DNA from: Lachnospiraceae bacterium
Lineage (GTDB): Bacteria > Bacillota > Clostridia > Lachnospirales > Lachnospiraceae
Length of the DNA: 44,856 bases
Assembly (NCBI GenBank): GCA_022799755.1
Contig: JAAWOU010000026.1
Coordinates: 1 to 44,856 of the forward strand
Direction: 5' to 3'
In this document: positions 1 to 8,152 of the stretch, in pieces
Numbering within the stretch: the first letter of the stretch is position 1
How the letters are laid out: every line of letters starts with the position of its first letter
Program-made: the position numbers and the translations under genes
Notes under the pieces: model-generated
Seen by the model: the letters and a program-made list of their open reading frames with translations, nothing else
Told to the model about the DNA's origin: nothing
Database searches by the model: none

Positions 1-322
1 ACAGCTTATGCCGTTATGAAAAATAGATTTTTTGAAGTGGTTTCATCATATCATATGAAAATCGGAATTGCAACACATTTTTGGCAGTATCGATGGCTGC
101 CCATAGAACGCAGGCTGCTGTTCACAGGCAGTTACGTGAGCGGCGAATCCGTGACAGTAACGCCCGTAGATGTCACGGCTGTCCCATCCTCCGTTTCCGT
201 ATAGCAAGGGGCAAGTTTCACTATAGTCATACTCTCTACTTGTGAGTATGCTTCCGGTTTCGTACAATGGGATTGACACATCAAGGCGGCATCGCGACAT
301 CAAACGGAAGGAGAAGAGGCAA
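1..322. other. Leader region without a supported gene
   Basis: No coding frame here is convincing: short open frames exist on both strands but have no good ribosome binding site and no recognisable motifs. Positions about 116-136 hold a stretch (GGCTGCTGTTCAC followed by GGCAGTT with one intervening base) that closely resembles sequence at 21916-21936, suggesting a dispersed intergenic repeat. The last ~20 bases contain the ribosome binding site of the following gene. Confidence 0.4.
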
Positions 323-850
323 ATGAAACATATGACAACAAGGCAATTCAGCGTATTGGGTGATTGCGGAAAGATCTATCAGTTCATGTCGGACATCTAT
401 GAGAGGGATTGGAGAAACGGCGTGCCGGCCCCGTTCTTCGAGTATGCTTTCTCGTCGTTTTCCTCCTGGATGGACATATCCTACTCCTATAAGAACCGCA
501 TCTGGGAGGATCAGGGCGGCATCGCGGCATTTTGTTTTTACGAAAATCCCGTGACGGATATCTATTTCAGCCTGAAACCGGGATATGAAGAGCTCGCCCC
601 GGAGATGATAGCCTACGCGGACGAACATATGCCCCAAAAGGAGGGGGAAAGGCAAATGATTATGTTTGGCGGACAAACCGCATTGATCAATGCCGCAAGG
701 AAGCTGGGATACCGCCAGGTTCATGAGCGGTGCGATATGTGGTTCGATTTTCAGGATAGATTGGACTATCCGCTGCCGGAGGGTTTTCACTTCGCTGCAC
801 CCAAAGATTATGACGAAATGGACATATTGGAAGAAAGGATAATCCCATAA
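323..850 (+). CDS. GNAT-like acetyltransferase, apparently truncated at the C terminus
   Basis: Encodes 175 residues from an ATG preceded by the purine-rich AAGGAGAAGAGG. The sequence (Tyr/Trp/Phe-rich start, a beta-strand pattern around GGIAAFCFYENPVTDIYFSL, then helix and AARKLGYRQVHER) resembles the N-terminal half of clostridial GNAT-family proteins of roughly 250-300 residues, which I recall as two-domain proteins. Here the frame stops soon after the linker LPEGFHFAAPKDYDEMD, and I see no continuation in the other two forward frames before the methyltransferase gene 20-40 bases on. The second, catalytic-looking half is therefore missing, so this is probably a remnant or a stand-alone partial domain. 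Substrate unknown. Confidence 0.5.
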   Translation: MKHMTTRQFSVLGDCGKIYQFMSDIYERDWRNGVPAPFFEYAFSSFSSWMDISYSYKNRIWEDQGGIAAFCFYENPVTDIYFSLKPGYEELAPEMIAYADEHMPQKEGERQMIMFGGQTALINAARKLGYRQVHERCDMWFDFQDRLDYPLPEGFHFAAPKDYDEMDILEERIIP

Positions 851-889
851 GCAGCGGCGGTGAGCTTTATGGAAAGAAAAGTGAACGGG

Positions 890-1618
890 ATGGAAATAAA
901 GCGGTATAAACATGACGCGGCCTATTCCTATACCTTGGGAATGGCTCTCACAATTGAACTGATCTCCCAAAAGGACATATACCCCATACGAAAGATCTAT
1001 GTGCATCCTGATTATGTGCCAAAAGATAACAAATACAATATGTTTCAAATCTGTAAGGAAGCGCAATTGCCCATGGAAGTAAATCAAAAAGCGTTTCAGC
1101 GTTTGTCCACGAAAGAAAATGTCTATGTGATAGGTATCTTTGACAAACGTGACAGAAATATTGAACCCGGAAAACAGCATGTTGTTTTGGTCAATCCCAG
1201 CGATTCCGGAAACCTGGGTACCATTTTGCGGACAGGGCTGGGGTTTGGGTTCAGGGACTATGTCATCATCAAACCAAGTGTGGATATATATGATCCAAAG
1301 ACAATTCGGTCTTCCATGGGCGCCTTTTTTCATGTCCGATTTACCTGTTACGATTCGTTTGAACAGTACAGACAGAGATTTTCAGACCGTCAAATCTATC
1401 TGTTTATGCTGGACGGCAAAATCAACTTAAAGGATTTGAAAGAAAGGCCGCGGAAAACCCCTTTTTCCCTCGTTTTTGGCAATGAGGGATCGGGGCTTCC
1501 TGAGATTTTTCATCATTACGGGGACAGCATATATATTGAACATAATCACGAAATCGATTCGCTTAACTTATCCGTTGCCTTTGGCATTGCGGCCAATGCG
1601 TTTTCGGAATCATTGTGA
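890..1618 (+). CDS. SpoU/TrmH-family RNA 2'-O-methyltransferase
   Basis: Predicted cytoplasmic SAM-dependent methyltransferase acting on ribose 2'-OH of tRNA or rRNA; the target base cannot be told from sequence. All three SPOUT signature motifs are visible: NPSDSGNLGTILRTGLGFGF (motif 1), SLVFGNEGSGLP (motif 2, SAM-binding knot) and IDSLNLSVAFGIAANAF (motif 3). About 242 residues from the ATG at 890, which gives the family-like start MEIKRYKHDAAYSYTLG; ATG 869 and GTG 860 are in-frame alternatives and none has an ideal ribosome binding site. The gene looks more AT-rich than the loci that follow and directly abuts the truncated acetyltransferase, so the junction may reflect a deletion or insertion. 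Confidence 0.85.
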   Translation: MEIKRYKHDAAYSYTLGMALTIELISQKDIYPIRKIYVHPDYVPKDNKYNMFQICKEAQLPMEVNQKAFQRLSTKENVYVIGIFDKRDRNIEPGKQHVVLVNPSDSGNLGTILRTGLGFGFRDYVIIKPSVDIYDPKTIRSSMGAFFHVRFTCYDSFEQYRQRFSDRQIYLFMLDGKINLKDLKERPRKTPFSLVFGNEGSGLPEIFHHYGDSIYIEHNHEIDSLNLSVAFGIAANAFSESL

Positions 1619-1668
1619 TTTTCTGAAATCTGTTACAAAAAATCCACAGCGAATATTACTTTTTGTCA

Positions 1669-1697
1669 TTTACGCTTTCCGCTTTTGCCTCTATACT
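1669..1697 (+). promoter_or_regulatory. Sigma-A-type promoter of the kinase/regulator operon
   Basis: TTTACG at 1669-1674 and TATACT at 1692-1697 are separated by 17 bases and lie 34 bases upstream of the GTG start at 1732. This is a good match to the housekeeping consensus and implies a short untranslated leader. Confidence 0.6.
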
Positions 1698-1731
1698 AGA
1701 AACTGATATTTTATGCGAAGGGGGCGGAAGC

Positions 1732-3360
1732 GTGGAGCGAAAGCGCTACAGTACGGTTTTTTACCAACTGGCTCTGTTTTTCTTTGTGGCGGGTATTCTG
1801 CCCATTGTCATATTGGGAATGTTTATGTACAGCCGTATGAACAGCCTGGCGGGGCAGGAACTGACCCACTCCTATGAGCTTCTGGCCTCCCAGTATCTGG
1901 GAACGGTTCAGGAAAAGGTGAAGCAGTACGAGACCAGCCTGGATTTCATCTCAAAAAATACCGTAATCAATGAACAGCTCAGGAACGGGGAGCTCAATCC
2001 CTATATCCGTGGCAAGATGATCAGCGAGGAAGTCTCCCAGTCTCTGCTTTCAGACGACAGGAACACCATCCGTAACTGCCTGATTTACTCTTATCTGGAG
2101 GATACGCCGGTCTACGGCAGCAGGGTTACCATGGGGGACGCGGCGGCGCGGGAAAAGTGGTATCAGTTGTGGAAAAATGCAGAGAATGAATGGTTTTACT
2201 ATGAAAATCCCGTGCGCGCAGGTGAAAATCTGGGTGTGTTGGTATATCCCATCCTCTATCAGAACATAACGGCCATGAAGTGGGAACAGATCGGGATTGT
2301 GAGGTTGGAATTCTATCTGCCCCGTCTCTTCGCGCCGGCCAGGGAAGACAGAAATACATTCCGGGTGGCGGTTTTTGACGATAACGGGCGCAACTGGTAT
2401 CAAACAGGCGGAATGGAAGAGGAAGAAGCGCTGGAGTGCCTGGAAATGGTTCGCCGGGAAAGCCAGGCAGACGGGGTGGTCCGGAATGTGAACGGGCAGA
2501 TGGTTTGCGCTCAGCGGCTGGAGGAGTGCGGCTTAAACCTCCTGCTTTCTTTCGGCAGGGCCGGACTGGAGGAAAAGCGCCGGGAAGTTAACAATATGAT
2601 TTTTCCGCTGATTTTTCTGGTGACTGTCATTGACAGCGCGGGCTGCTATGTGTTTGCGGGAATGTTTTCCAAGAGAGTTAATTTTCTGGTAAACAAGTTC
2701 AAGCGTGTGGAGACGGGGGATTTCTCGGTCACGGAGTCCGTTTCCGGAAAGGACGAGCTTCGGATATTGGACGATCAGTTCAACCATATGCTGGAGACCA
2801 TCAATTCCCTGATTCGTGAAAATTATGTTCAGAAACTGGAGAAAAAAGAGGTGGAGCTGCAAAATCTCCAGCTTCAGATCAATCCTCATTTTCTGTACAA
2901 TACATTGGAGACCATCAGCTCTATTGCGGCGGTACGGCAGGCATTTACGGTGTGCGAGCTCTGTGGCAAGCTGGGAGAGATCTTCCGCTACAGCCTGGGA
3001 AAAGACTACGGAGAATTCGTCACTGTGGAGCAGGAGCTGCATCATGTGGAGAATTATGTTTACATCCAGAAAGTGCGTTACCGGGATAAATTTGAAGTCT
3101 TTTACCATGTGGAGCCCAAGGTGCAGCAGTGTCTGATTCTGCGCTTTATTCTGCAGCCTGTGGTGGAGAATGCCATTCTTCACGGCATTGCGCCCATGAC
3201 GGGAAGCGGGACCTTAGAGATCATGGTGGAGAGCAGGGAAGAGACACTGTGCGTGAGAGTGGAGGACGACGGAGTCGGAATGGACAATAGGAAAAAGTCA
3301 GAGCTGGAAGAGTACATCAGCCGCCCGGAAACCAACCCGGGGGGGGTACGAACAGGGTAG
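1732..3360 (+). CDS. YesM/LytS-type sensor histidine kinase, 3' end frameshifted
   Basis: Membrane sensor kinase expected to detect an extracellular sugar signal and phosphorylate the response regulator encoded next. The GTG at 1732 follows GAAGGGGGCGGAAG. Visible are TM1 (about residues 9-32), an extracytoplasmic sensor region, TM2 (about 290-312), a HAMP-like linker, the His_kinase motif QINPHFLYNTLETISS with phospho-acceptor His386, N-box VVENAILHGIAP and G1 box EDDGVGM. The frame then runs into an 8-G tract (3339-3346) and stops at 3358-3360 after PGGVRTG. Reading with 7 G restores PGGYEQGSIGVRNVHRRIRL and a normal end at 3508, overlapping the regulator start. As written, the G2 box of the ATPase lid is lost, so this product of ~542 residues should be inactive. 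Either a sequencing indel or a phase-variable switch. Confidence 0.85.
   Translation: MERKRYSTVFYQLALFFFVAGILPIVILGMFMYSRMNSLAGQELTHSYELLASQYLGTVQEKVKQYETSLDFISKNTVINEQLRNGELNPYIRGKMISEEVSQSLLSDDRNTIRNCLIYSYLEDTPVYGSRVTMGDAAAREKWYQLWKNAENEWFYYENPVRAGENLGVLVYPILYQNITAMKWEQIGIVRLEFYLPRLFAPAREDRNTFRVAVFDDNGRNWYQTGGMEEEEALECLEMVRRESQADGVVRNVNGQMVCAQRLEECGLNLLLSFGRAGLEEKRREVNNMIFPLIFLVTVIDSAGCYVFAGMFSKRVNFLVNKFKRVETGDFSVTESVSGKDELRILDDQFNHMLETINSLIRENYVQKLEKKEVELQNLQLQINPHFLYNTLETISSIAAVRQAFTVCELCGKLGEIFRYSLGKDYGEFVTVEQELHHVENYVYIQKVRYRDKFEVFYHVEPKVQQCLILRFILQPVVENAILHGIAPMTGSGTLEIMVESREETLCVRVEDDGVGMDNRKKSELEEYISRPETNPGGVRTG
3339..3346 (+). repeat. Poly-G tract (8 G) at the kinase frameshift
   Basis: Eight consecutive G, the longest G run I noticed in the window. 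It lies exactly where the reading frame must change to regain the conserved C-terminal ATPase segment; 7 G gives the complete protein. Confidence 0.9.
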
Positions 3361-3508
3361 TATCGGTGTGCGGAATGTGCACAGACGCATCCGGCTGGCC
3401 TGCGGGGAACCCTATGGCATTACAATTGAATCCGAGCCTTACAGAGGGTCCAGCTTCCTGATCACATTTCCGCTGCGCAGAAAAGGGGAAGAAGAATGTA
3501 CAGATTGA
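3347..3508 (+). pseudogene. Displaced 3' end of the sensor kinase gene
   Basis: Read in the frame TAC GAA CAG, this stretch encodes YEQGSIGVRNVHRRIRL, then CGEPYGITIE and FLITFPLRRKGEEECTD, ending with TGA at 3506-3508. These are the G2 box and final strand typical of YesM-type kinases. The stop overlaps the ATG of the response regulator (3496), the usual translationally coupled arrangement, which supports this as the original 3' end of the kinase gene. Confidence 0.85.
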
Positions 3509-5148
3509 TGGTTGTGGACGACGAGGCATTGATCCGCCAGGGGCTGCTGGCCAGGCTGGAATTTCTGGGCTTTGCCTTTGAGCAGGTATGGGAGGCCGGA
3601 GGCGGGCTGGAGGCACTGAAGATTCTGGAGGAGGGAGCCGTGGATATCTGTATTGCGGATATCCAGATGCCCGATCTGGACGGGCTGACGTTTATCGAAA
3701 GGGCAAAGGCCCTCCGGCAGGGGAAACGGACCCAGTTTATCCTTTTAAGCGGTTACGCGGAATTCTCGTATGCGGAACGGGCTATTTCTCTGGGCGTTTC
3801 GGACTATCTGCTCAAGCCTCTGGCCAACGAGGCGCTGGCCAGGGCCATGAAAAAGGCTATGGGACTCTTGGAGGAAGAGGCCAGACGTCAGGCGCTTGCC
3901 TCATCCAGAGAGCGGCTGGCCAGGACCCAGCAGGATTTTTGGCTGGAGCGGGAGATCAATGCCCTTTTAAATGAAAAAAAACCCCTGGAGAACAGGAAAC
4001 GTTATCCGCAGCTGCAGGAGAGGCACCCGGAACTGCTGAATGCCGGAGATCAGGTGCTGATGCTGGGAATTCTGAACATTGAGGCGGACAGCTACAGCCA
4101 GGGAAGCTTTGAGAGAGAGGATGCGGAGCTTCTGCGGTTCTCGGTGCGGAATGTGTTTTCCGAGCTGGGCAGCAGGGGAGCGAAGCTCATTGCCGACAAT
4201 CTGACCAACATGGAACAGATGTACCTGATCTTTCTCGGGCGGGATCCCATGAGCCTCAGGGAGGAGGTGGAACGGATCTTCGTCAGGATCTACACCTTGT
4301 TTGAAAAAAAGCTGGATGTATTTCTGTCCATGGGAGTCAGCGGCTGCAGGAAAGGGCTGGATGCCGCAGCCAGAAGAGAGGCCGGGGAAGCTTTGAAATG
4401 GCGGGATACCCAGGACAGGATGGCATTGTACTTTTATGGGGACCGGAAGATGCTGGAGGTGAAGAATTTTCCCACGGCAGAACTGAATCTCCTGGGAGTC
4501 TTCATGGAGAGAGGCGACTTAGAGGGCATGCGCAAATCCATTGAAAAGATTCTGGCGGAACAGTTTCATTCCCGGTACAGCGCCCAGTTTACCCATATGA
4601 TCCTGGGGCGGATTCTCAATATGGCGCTGCTGGCGTTCCCGGCCAGCGAGGGCAGGGAGCAGAGGCTGGAGGAGCTCATGTCCGGTTTTGCCTTAGCGGA
4701 TGAGGCCGCGGAACCAAAGGAGCTGGCTCAGCGGCTTTACGCGTTGCTTCTGCGCTATATCGGGCAGGAATTCCAGGAGGCCCATGCGGAGGACAAGATC
4801 CGGCTGGCCATTCAGTATATGCAGCAGAATTTTGAGCGCAATATTGTGATTAATGAGCTGGCAGGACGTTACGGCATGAGCCCCAACTATTTCTCCACCA
4901 TGTTTAAGAGAGAGACAAATCAGTCGGCCATTGCCTACCTGACAAATCTCCGGGTGCAAAAGGCGGCCTGGTATCTGGAAAATACGGAGGAAAGCGCTGT
5001 GGACATCTCCCAGCGGGTGGGATATGAAGACAGTCAGTACTTCTTCAGAGTGTTTAAAAAGACTATGGGGATGACACCCCTGATGTATCGAAAGGAATTC
5101 AGAAAAAATGCCGGTGAACAAAAACACAGAGAGAAAGATAACGGATAA
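3496..5148 (+). CDS. YesN-type response regulator, REC plus AraC DNA-binding domain
   Basis: Cytoplasmic transcription regulator of 550 residues. The N-terminal receiver domain (about 1-120) has the acidic pair DDE at 8-10, phospho-acceptor Asp55 in DICIADIQMPDLDGL, and the switch Lys in DYLLKPLANEAL. A long middle region of about 300 residues follows, and a C-terminal AraC double helix-turn-helix (about 440-540) carries INELAGRYGMSPNYFSTMFK and VDISQRVGYEDSQYFFRVFKK. The start overlaps the restored end of the kinase gene by 13 bases and the stop lies 38 bases inside the MFS gene, so the three genes are probably cotranscribed. By analogy with YesMN systems it likely activates the nearby sugar importer operon at 9.2 kb (inference from position). 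Confidence 0.92.
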   Translation: MYRLMVVDDEALIRQGLLARLEFLGFAFEQVWEAGGGLEALKILEEGAVDICIADIQMPDLDGLTFIERAKALRQGKRTQFILLSGYAEFSYAERAISLGVSDYLLKPLANEALARAMKKAMGLLEEEARRQALASSRERLARTQQDFWLEREINALLNEKKPLENRKRYPQLQERHPELLNAGDQVLMLGILNIEADSYSQGSFEREDAELLRFSVRNVFSELGSRGAKLIADNLTNMEQMYLIFLGRDPMSLREEVERIFVRIYTLFEKKLDVFLSMGVSGCRKGLDAAARREAGEALKWRDTQDRMALYFYGDRKMLEVKNFPTAELNLLGVFMERGDLEGMRKSIEKILAEQFHSRYSAQFTHMILGRILNMALLAFPASEGREQRLEELMSGFALADEAAEPKELAQRLYALLLRYIGQEFQEAHAEDKIRLAIQYMQQNFERNIVINELAGRYGMSPNYFSTMFKRETNQSAIAYLTNLRVQKAAWYLENTEESAVDISQRVGYEDSQYFFRVFKKTMGMTPLMYRKEFRKNAGEQKHREKDNG

Positions 5149-6436
5149 AAGACAGGCGTTCTTCCTGTTTGCCATCTGCTGGATGGCCTATTTTACCTGC
5201 TATATCGGCAGGCTGAATTTTTCCTCGGCCATGGCGGCCATGATTGAGGAAGCGGTTCTGACCAAGACACAGGCGGGAACCATCAGTATGGTGTATTTTT
5301 TTGTATACGGTGCCGGACAGCTGCTGAACGGCTTTCTGGGAGACAGACTTCCTCCGGGGAGAATGATCTTCGGGGGGCTGTTCCTGTCCATGCTCTGTAA
5401 TCTTCTGATGGGAGCGGCAGGCTCCTTTGGGGCGATGGCGGTGATATGGGGCGTCAACGGATATGCACAGTCCATGGTGTGGCCGCCCATCATCCGGATT
5501 TTCGCCAGACGGCTGGAGGAGGCCGTGCGTCTGCGCTATTGCGTGGACATCGTCTCCACCCAGGCCGCGGGCACTCTGGCGGCCTATGTGCTGTCGGCGG
5601 CGGTGCTGGCAGTAGCCGGCTGGCGCACCGTATTCTGGGGGGCGGGGCTGTGCCTCCTGGCAGCGGCCGCGTTCTGGGCAGTGGGCTATGCCAGAGTCGA
5701 GCGTCTTGCGGCCGGGGGCCCGGACGAGAGCCCGTCCGCCCGGGCGGCGGTCCGCGAAAACGCTGCCGGCAAAAAAGCTCCCGCACCCTCCGGGGGAAAA
5801 GGGGGCAGAAGCTTTGCTGCACTGATCGGAGGCGGGCTGTGGCTGATCATCCTGCCGGTGGTGGTCCATGGAATATTGAAGGACGGCGTTACCTCCTGGG
5901 TGCCCACCTACATTCTGGAGACGTTCCACACCTCCGCCTCCCTGTCGGTATTGGTGACCACGGTGCTGCCCATTGTAAACCTCTCCGGGGCCTATCTGGC
6001 CAGAGCCCTTTACCGGAAATGCGCCGGTAACGAGGTCAGGGCGTCCGCAGTCTTTTTCGGCGTGTCCGTGGCGGCGCTGCTGGTCCTTTGGACAGCGGGC
6101 TCTTTCTCCCTGATACTGACGGTGGCGCTGCTTTCCGTGATCACGGCCTCCATGATGGGGGTCAATACCCTGTTCGTGAACCTGCTTCCCCTCCGCTATG
6201 AAAAGGAGGGGAAAGTGTCCAGCGTGTCCGGCTTCCTGAATGCCTGCGCCTACCTGGGTACTGCGGTGTCCACCTTTTCCATCGGCGTGATGGTGGAGAA
6301 GCTGGGCTGGGGTGCCACGGTGGCTGGCTGGCTGGCGGTGACGGCGGCAGGGCTGGTGGTCTGTCTGGCCGTGAGGGGCAGATACAAAACGGGAGACACA
6401 CACAGCAGCGATTCCGGTTCCGAAGCCTCCTCATAG
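5108..6436 (+). CDS. Major facilitator superfamily transporter, OPA-like
   Basis: Integral membrane transporter of 442 residues with twelve predicted helices in two halves. The N terminus AYFTCYIGRLNFSSAMAAM resembles the organophosphate:phosphate antiporter group (GlpT/UhpT/UhpC-like), and QLLNGFLGDRLPPGRM is the characteristic MFS loop 2-3 motif. A charged, Gly/Ala/Pro-rich cytoplasmic loop (about residues 198-235) joins the halves. The start overlaps the regulator by 41 bases. The position directly behind a two-component pair fits either uptake of a phosphorylated or acidic sugar, or a UhpC-like accessory sensing role; substrate unknown. The last 187 bases are antisense to the 3' end of the PHP gene. 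Confidence 0.85.
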   Translation: MPVNKNTERKITDKRQAFFLFAICWMAYFTCYIGRLNFSSAMAAMIEEAVLTKTQAGTISMVYFFVYGAGQLLNGFLGDRLPPGRMIFGGLFLSMLCNLLMGAAGSFGAMAVIWGVNGYAQSMVWPPIIRIFARRLEEAVRLRYCVDIVSTQAAGTLAAYVLSAAVLAVAGWRTVFWGAGLCLLAAAAFWAVGYARVERLAAGGPDESPSARAAVRENAAGKKAPAPSGGKGGRSFAALIGGGLWLIILPVVVHGILKDGVTSWVPTYILETFHTSASLSVLVTTVLPIVNLSGAYLARALYRKCAGNEVRASAVFFGVSVAALLVLWTAGSFSLILTVALLSVITASMMGVNTLFVNLLPLRYEKEGKVSSVSGFLNACAYLGTAVSTFSIGVMVEKLGWGATVAGWLAVTAAGLVVCLAVRGRYKTGDTHSSDSGSEASS

Positions 6437-7935
6437 AGCTTGGGAATCACGGGACAGAGCGGTCTTTCGGCTTCTGACACAGGGGCCGTAAGACCGTTTT
6501 TGGATTGCACGGACTCCACGGCCGCCAGGTCCTTAAGCCTTTCCCAGGATATGCTTAAGGGACTGTCCGGAGAGATCCGTTCTTCCATGGTGCCGCCGGA
6601 CAGCCGCAGGGTCATCAGATAGGTCTTATCCCGGTCAAGGGCGCAGCCTGGCTTACCGCCGTTCAGAATACGAAACAGGGTCCGGCGTTCCTCGGGGAGA
6701 TTTTCCGCAGTCAGCAGAATCCCTTTTGACACCCAGGTCCGGCATTTTCTCACGGCAGCCGCCAGCGCTTCGGAGGCGGAAGCGCCCCGGTTTTCCACGA
6801 AAGTGGCGTAATTGCCTGACAGCTCCCATTTCCCGTGGAGGTCCATGCCGCAGGTGACAGCCAAATGCCAGCCCTCCAGCACAAGCTTTTCCCAGAGTGC
6901 AAGGGCAGGCACATTTACCTCCCTTAAGGGCTCGGGATTGTTGAAGATCTCTATGAAATCTACTTCGCTGTAGTCGTGCATCTCCATCTCAAAACGGCAG
7001 CCTGTGGCAAAGGGATAGCCAAAGGAATAGGGATGGGCGATGCCTGCCAGGGCCCCTGTGCTTCGGATCTTTTTGAAGATTACTTCCGGGCGGAGGGGAT
7101 CGATGGAATCCCAGGGCACATACTCCGTCAGGTTAAGGCAGAGAATATGTCCGTAATAGGTGGTATATTCCATGCCGTAAATGCACTGCACGGGGGCGGC
7201 GGCTGTGCGAATCAGCTCCTCCATTTTCGGATGGCCGGAAATGGTGTTGTGGTCCGTGAGGGCAAAGGCGTCCACACCGTCCGCGACCATGTGGTCCAGC
7301 AGGTCCTGACAGCTTAAGGAGGCGTCGGATTCGGTGGTGTGATTGTGCAGCTCCAGCCGCAGAAAAGCGGGTTCGGCCTGCTTTGACGCGGCATTTTTTT
7401 CATGCGCTTTGCACCCGCCCGTCTCCACGGGCGCGGTTTCGCGTTCTTTTGCGTTTTCCGGATGTTCCGGCGTTCTCCCGGATACGGTCACCGTGTACGG
7501 CGTGTCGTCCATGAGCACCTGAAATGCCAGAACGGTGACTTTCAGCACGCCCTCCAGGCGATCCGGCATGATACAGCCCTCGGAGAGCTCCTCCGGGCCG
7601 AAATGCATATGCCGGGAGGTGAGCTGCTTGTGGATACAGCCGATGAACACGTCGTTCAGAGAGGCACAGATGTGGATCTCCGTTTTGGTCTCCCGCATAA
7701 AGAGCGCGGCCAGCTGATCCCGGCTCAAGTTCTCGTAGGCGCTGGTGTCATAGCGCTGTCTGCAGTATTCGACCAGCTCCTCCACCGGCACCTGAGCGGG
7801 AGAATCATAGTGCTGTTTGTCAAAGCTAAGGCAGATATCCAGTTCCTCCAGGGTTTCCGTGAGACAGAAAGTGTAGGTGATCTGGCCGATGAATTCTCTG
7901 CTGAGCAGTCCTTTGACCTGATATAGTTGCTTCAT
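6250..7935 (-). CDS. PHP-domain metal-dependent phosphoesterase with novel N-terminal domain
   Basis: A 561-residue protein. The ATG at 7935 is set by an ideal AGGAGGAA (7941-7948) five bases upstream. Residues ~1-150 form a domain I do not recognise (MKQLYQVKGLLSREFIGQ onward), followed by a low-complexity linker and then a PHP domain with LELHNHTTESD, DAFALTDHNTISGH, GMEYTTYYGHILCL, IAHPYSF and the metal-binding-like CGMDLHG. PHP proteins of this TrpH-like kind hydrolyse phosphoesters such as nucleotides or sugar phosphates. The gene converges on the MFS gene and overlaps its 3' end by 187 bases, so the final ~60 residues (Pro/Ala/Thr-rich, no motif) are probably overprinted sequence. It is divergent from the calcineurin-like phosphoesterase. 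Confidence 0.8.
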   Translation of the reverse strand: MKQLYQVKGLLSREFIGQITYTFCLTETLEELDICLSFDKQHYDSPAQVPVEELVEYCRQRYDTSAYENLSRDQLAALFMRETKTEIHICASLNDVFIGCIHKQLTSRHMHFGPEELSEGCIMPDRLEGVLKVTVLAFQVLMDDTPYTVTVSGRTPEHPENAKERETAPVETGGCKAHEKNAASKQAEPAFLRLELHNHTTESDASLSCQDLLDHMVADGVDAFALTDHNTISGHPKMEELIRTAAAPVQCIYGMEYTTYYGHILCLNLTEYVPWDSIDPLRPEVIFKKIRSTGALAGIAHPYSFGYPFATGCRFEMEMHDYSEVDFIEIFNNPEPLREVNVPALALWEKLVLEGWHLAVTCGMDLHGKWELSGNYATFVENRGASASEALAAAVRKCRTWVSKGILLTAENLPEERRTLFRILNGGKPGCALDRDKTYLMTLRLSGGTMEERISPDSPLSISWERLKDLAAVESVQSKNGLTAPVSEAERPLCPVIPKLYEEASEPESLLCVSPVLYLPLTARQTTSPAAVTASQPATVAPQPSFSTITPMEKVDTAVPR

Positions 7936-8058
7936 TTTCGTTCCTCCTGATTTTCGGATAGATTGATATGGGGCGGCGGGCATGTCCTGCCGCTCTATAT
8001 TACTATTATAGAGGGAAAGCAACGCAAAGGGAATGGACAAATCAAAGAGAGTTGTTGG

Positions 8059-8116
8059 AAAATTTCCCATTCCCGATCGGAGTTTTCTCCATTGCGGAGA
8101 GGGCGGGAAATTTTTT
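8059..8116 (+). promoter_or_regulatory. Inverted repeat with nested hairpin and T-run between divergent genes
   Basis: AAAATTTCCC (8059-8068) pairs perfectly with GGGAAATTTT (8105-8114), and a smaller stem TCTCC/GGAGA (8086-8100) sits inside. On the plus strand the outer arm ends in a run of six T (8111-8116), like an intrinsic terminator or attenuator, about 37 bases before the phosphoesterase start. It could equally be an operator shared by the divergent promoters. Confidence 0.4.
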
Positions 8117-8152
8117 ATGATAGGAAAAAGCTTTTGAGGGAGGATGGGCCAA

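Noticed and set aside
16..204. Small plus-strand ORF at the window start
   Set aside because: No ribosome binding site, no family resemblance, and it overlaps a sequence that recurs in another intergenic region.
281..1333. Long open frame on the minus strand opposite the acetyltransferase and methyltransferase genes
   Set aside because: It has no recognisable motif and no ribosome binding site, and it lies antisense to a clear SpoU gene.
5099..6403. Open frame of over 400 codons antisense to the MFS gene
   Set aside because: Composition is Gly/His/Arg/Gln-rich low complexity typical of antisense frames of GC-rich genes; the sense strand encodes a clear transporter.
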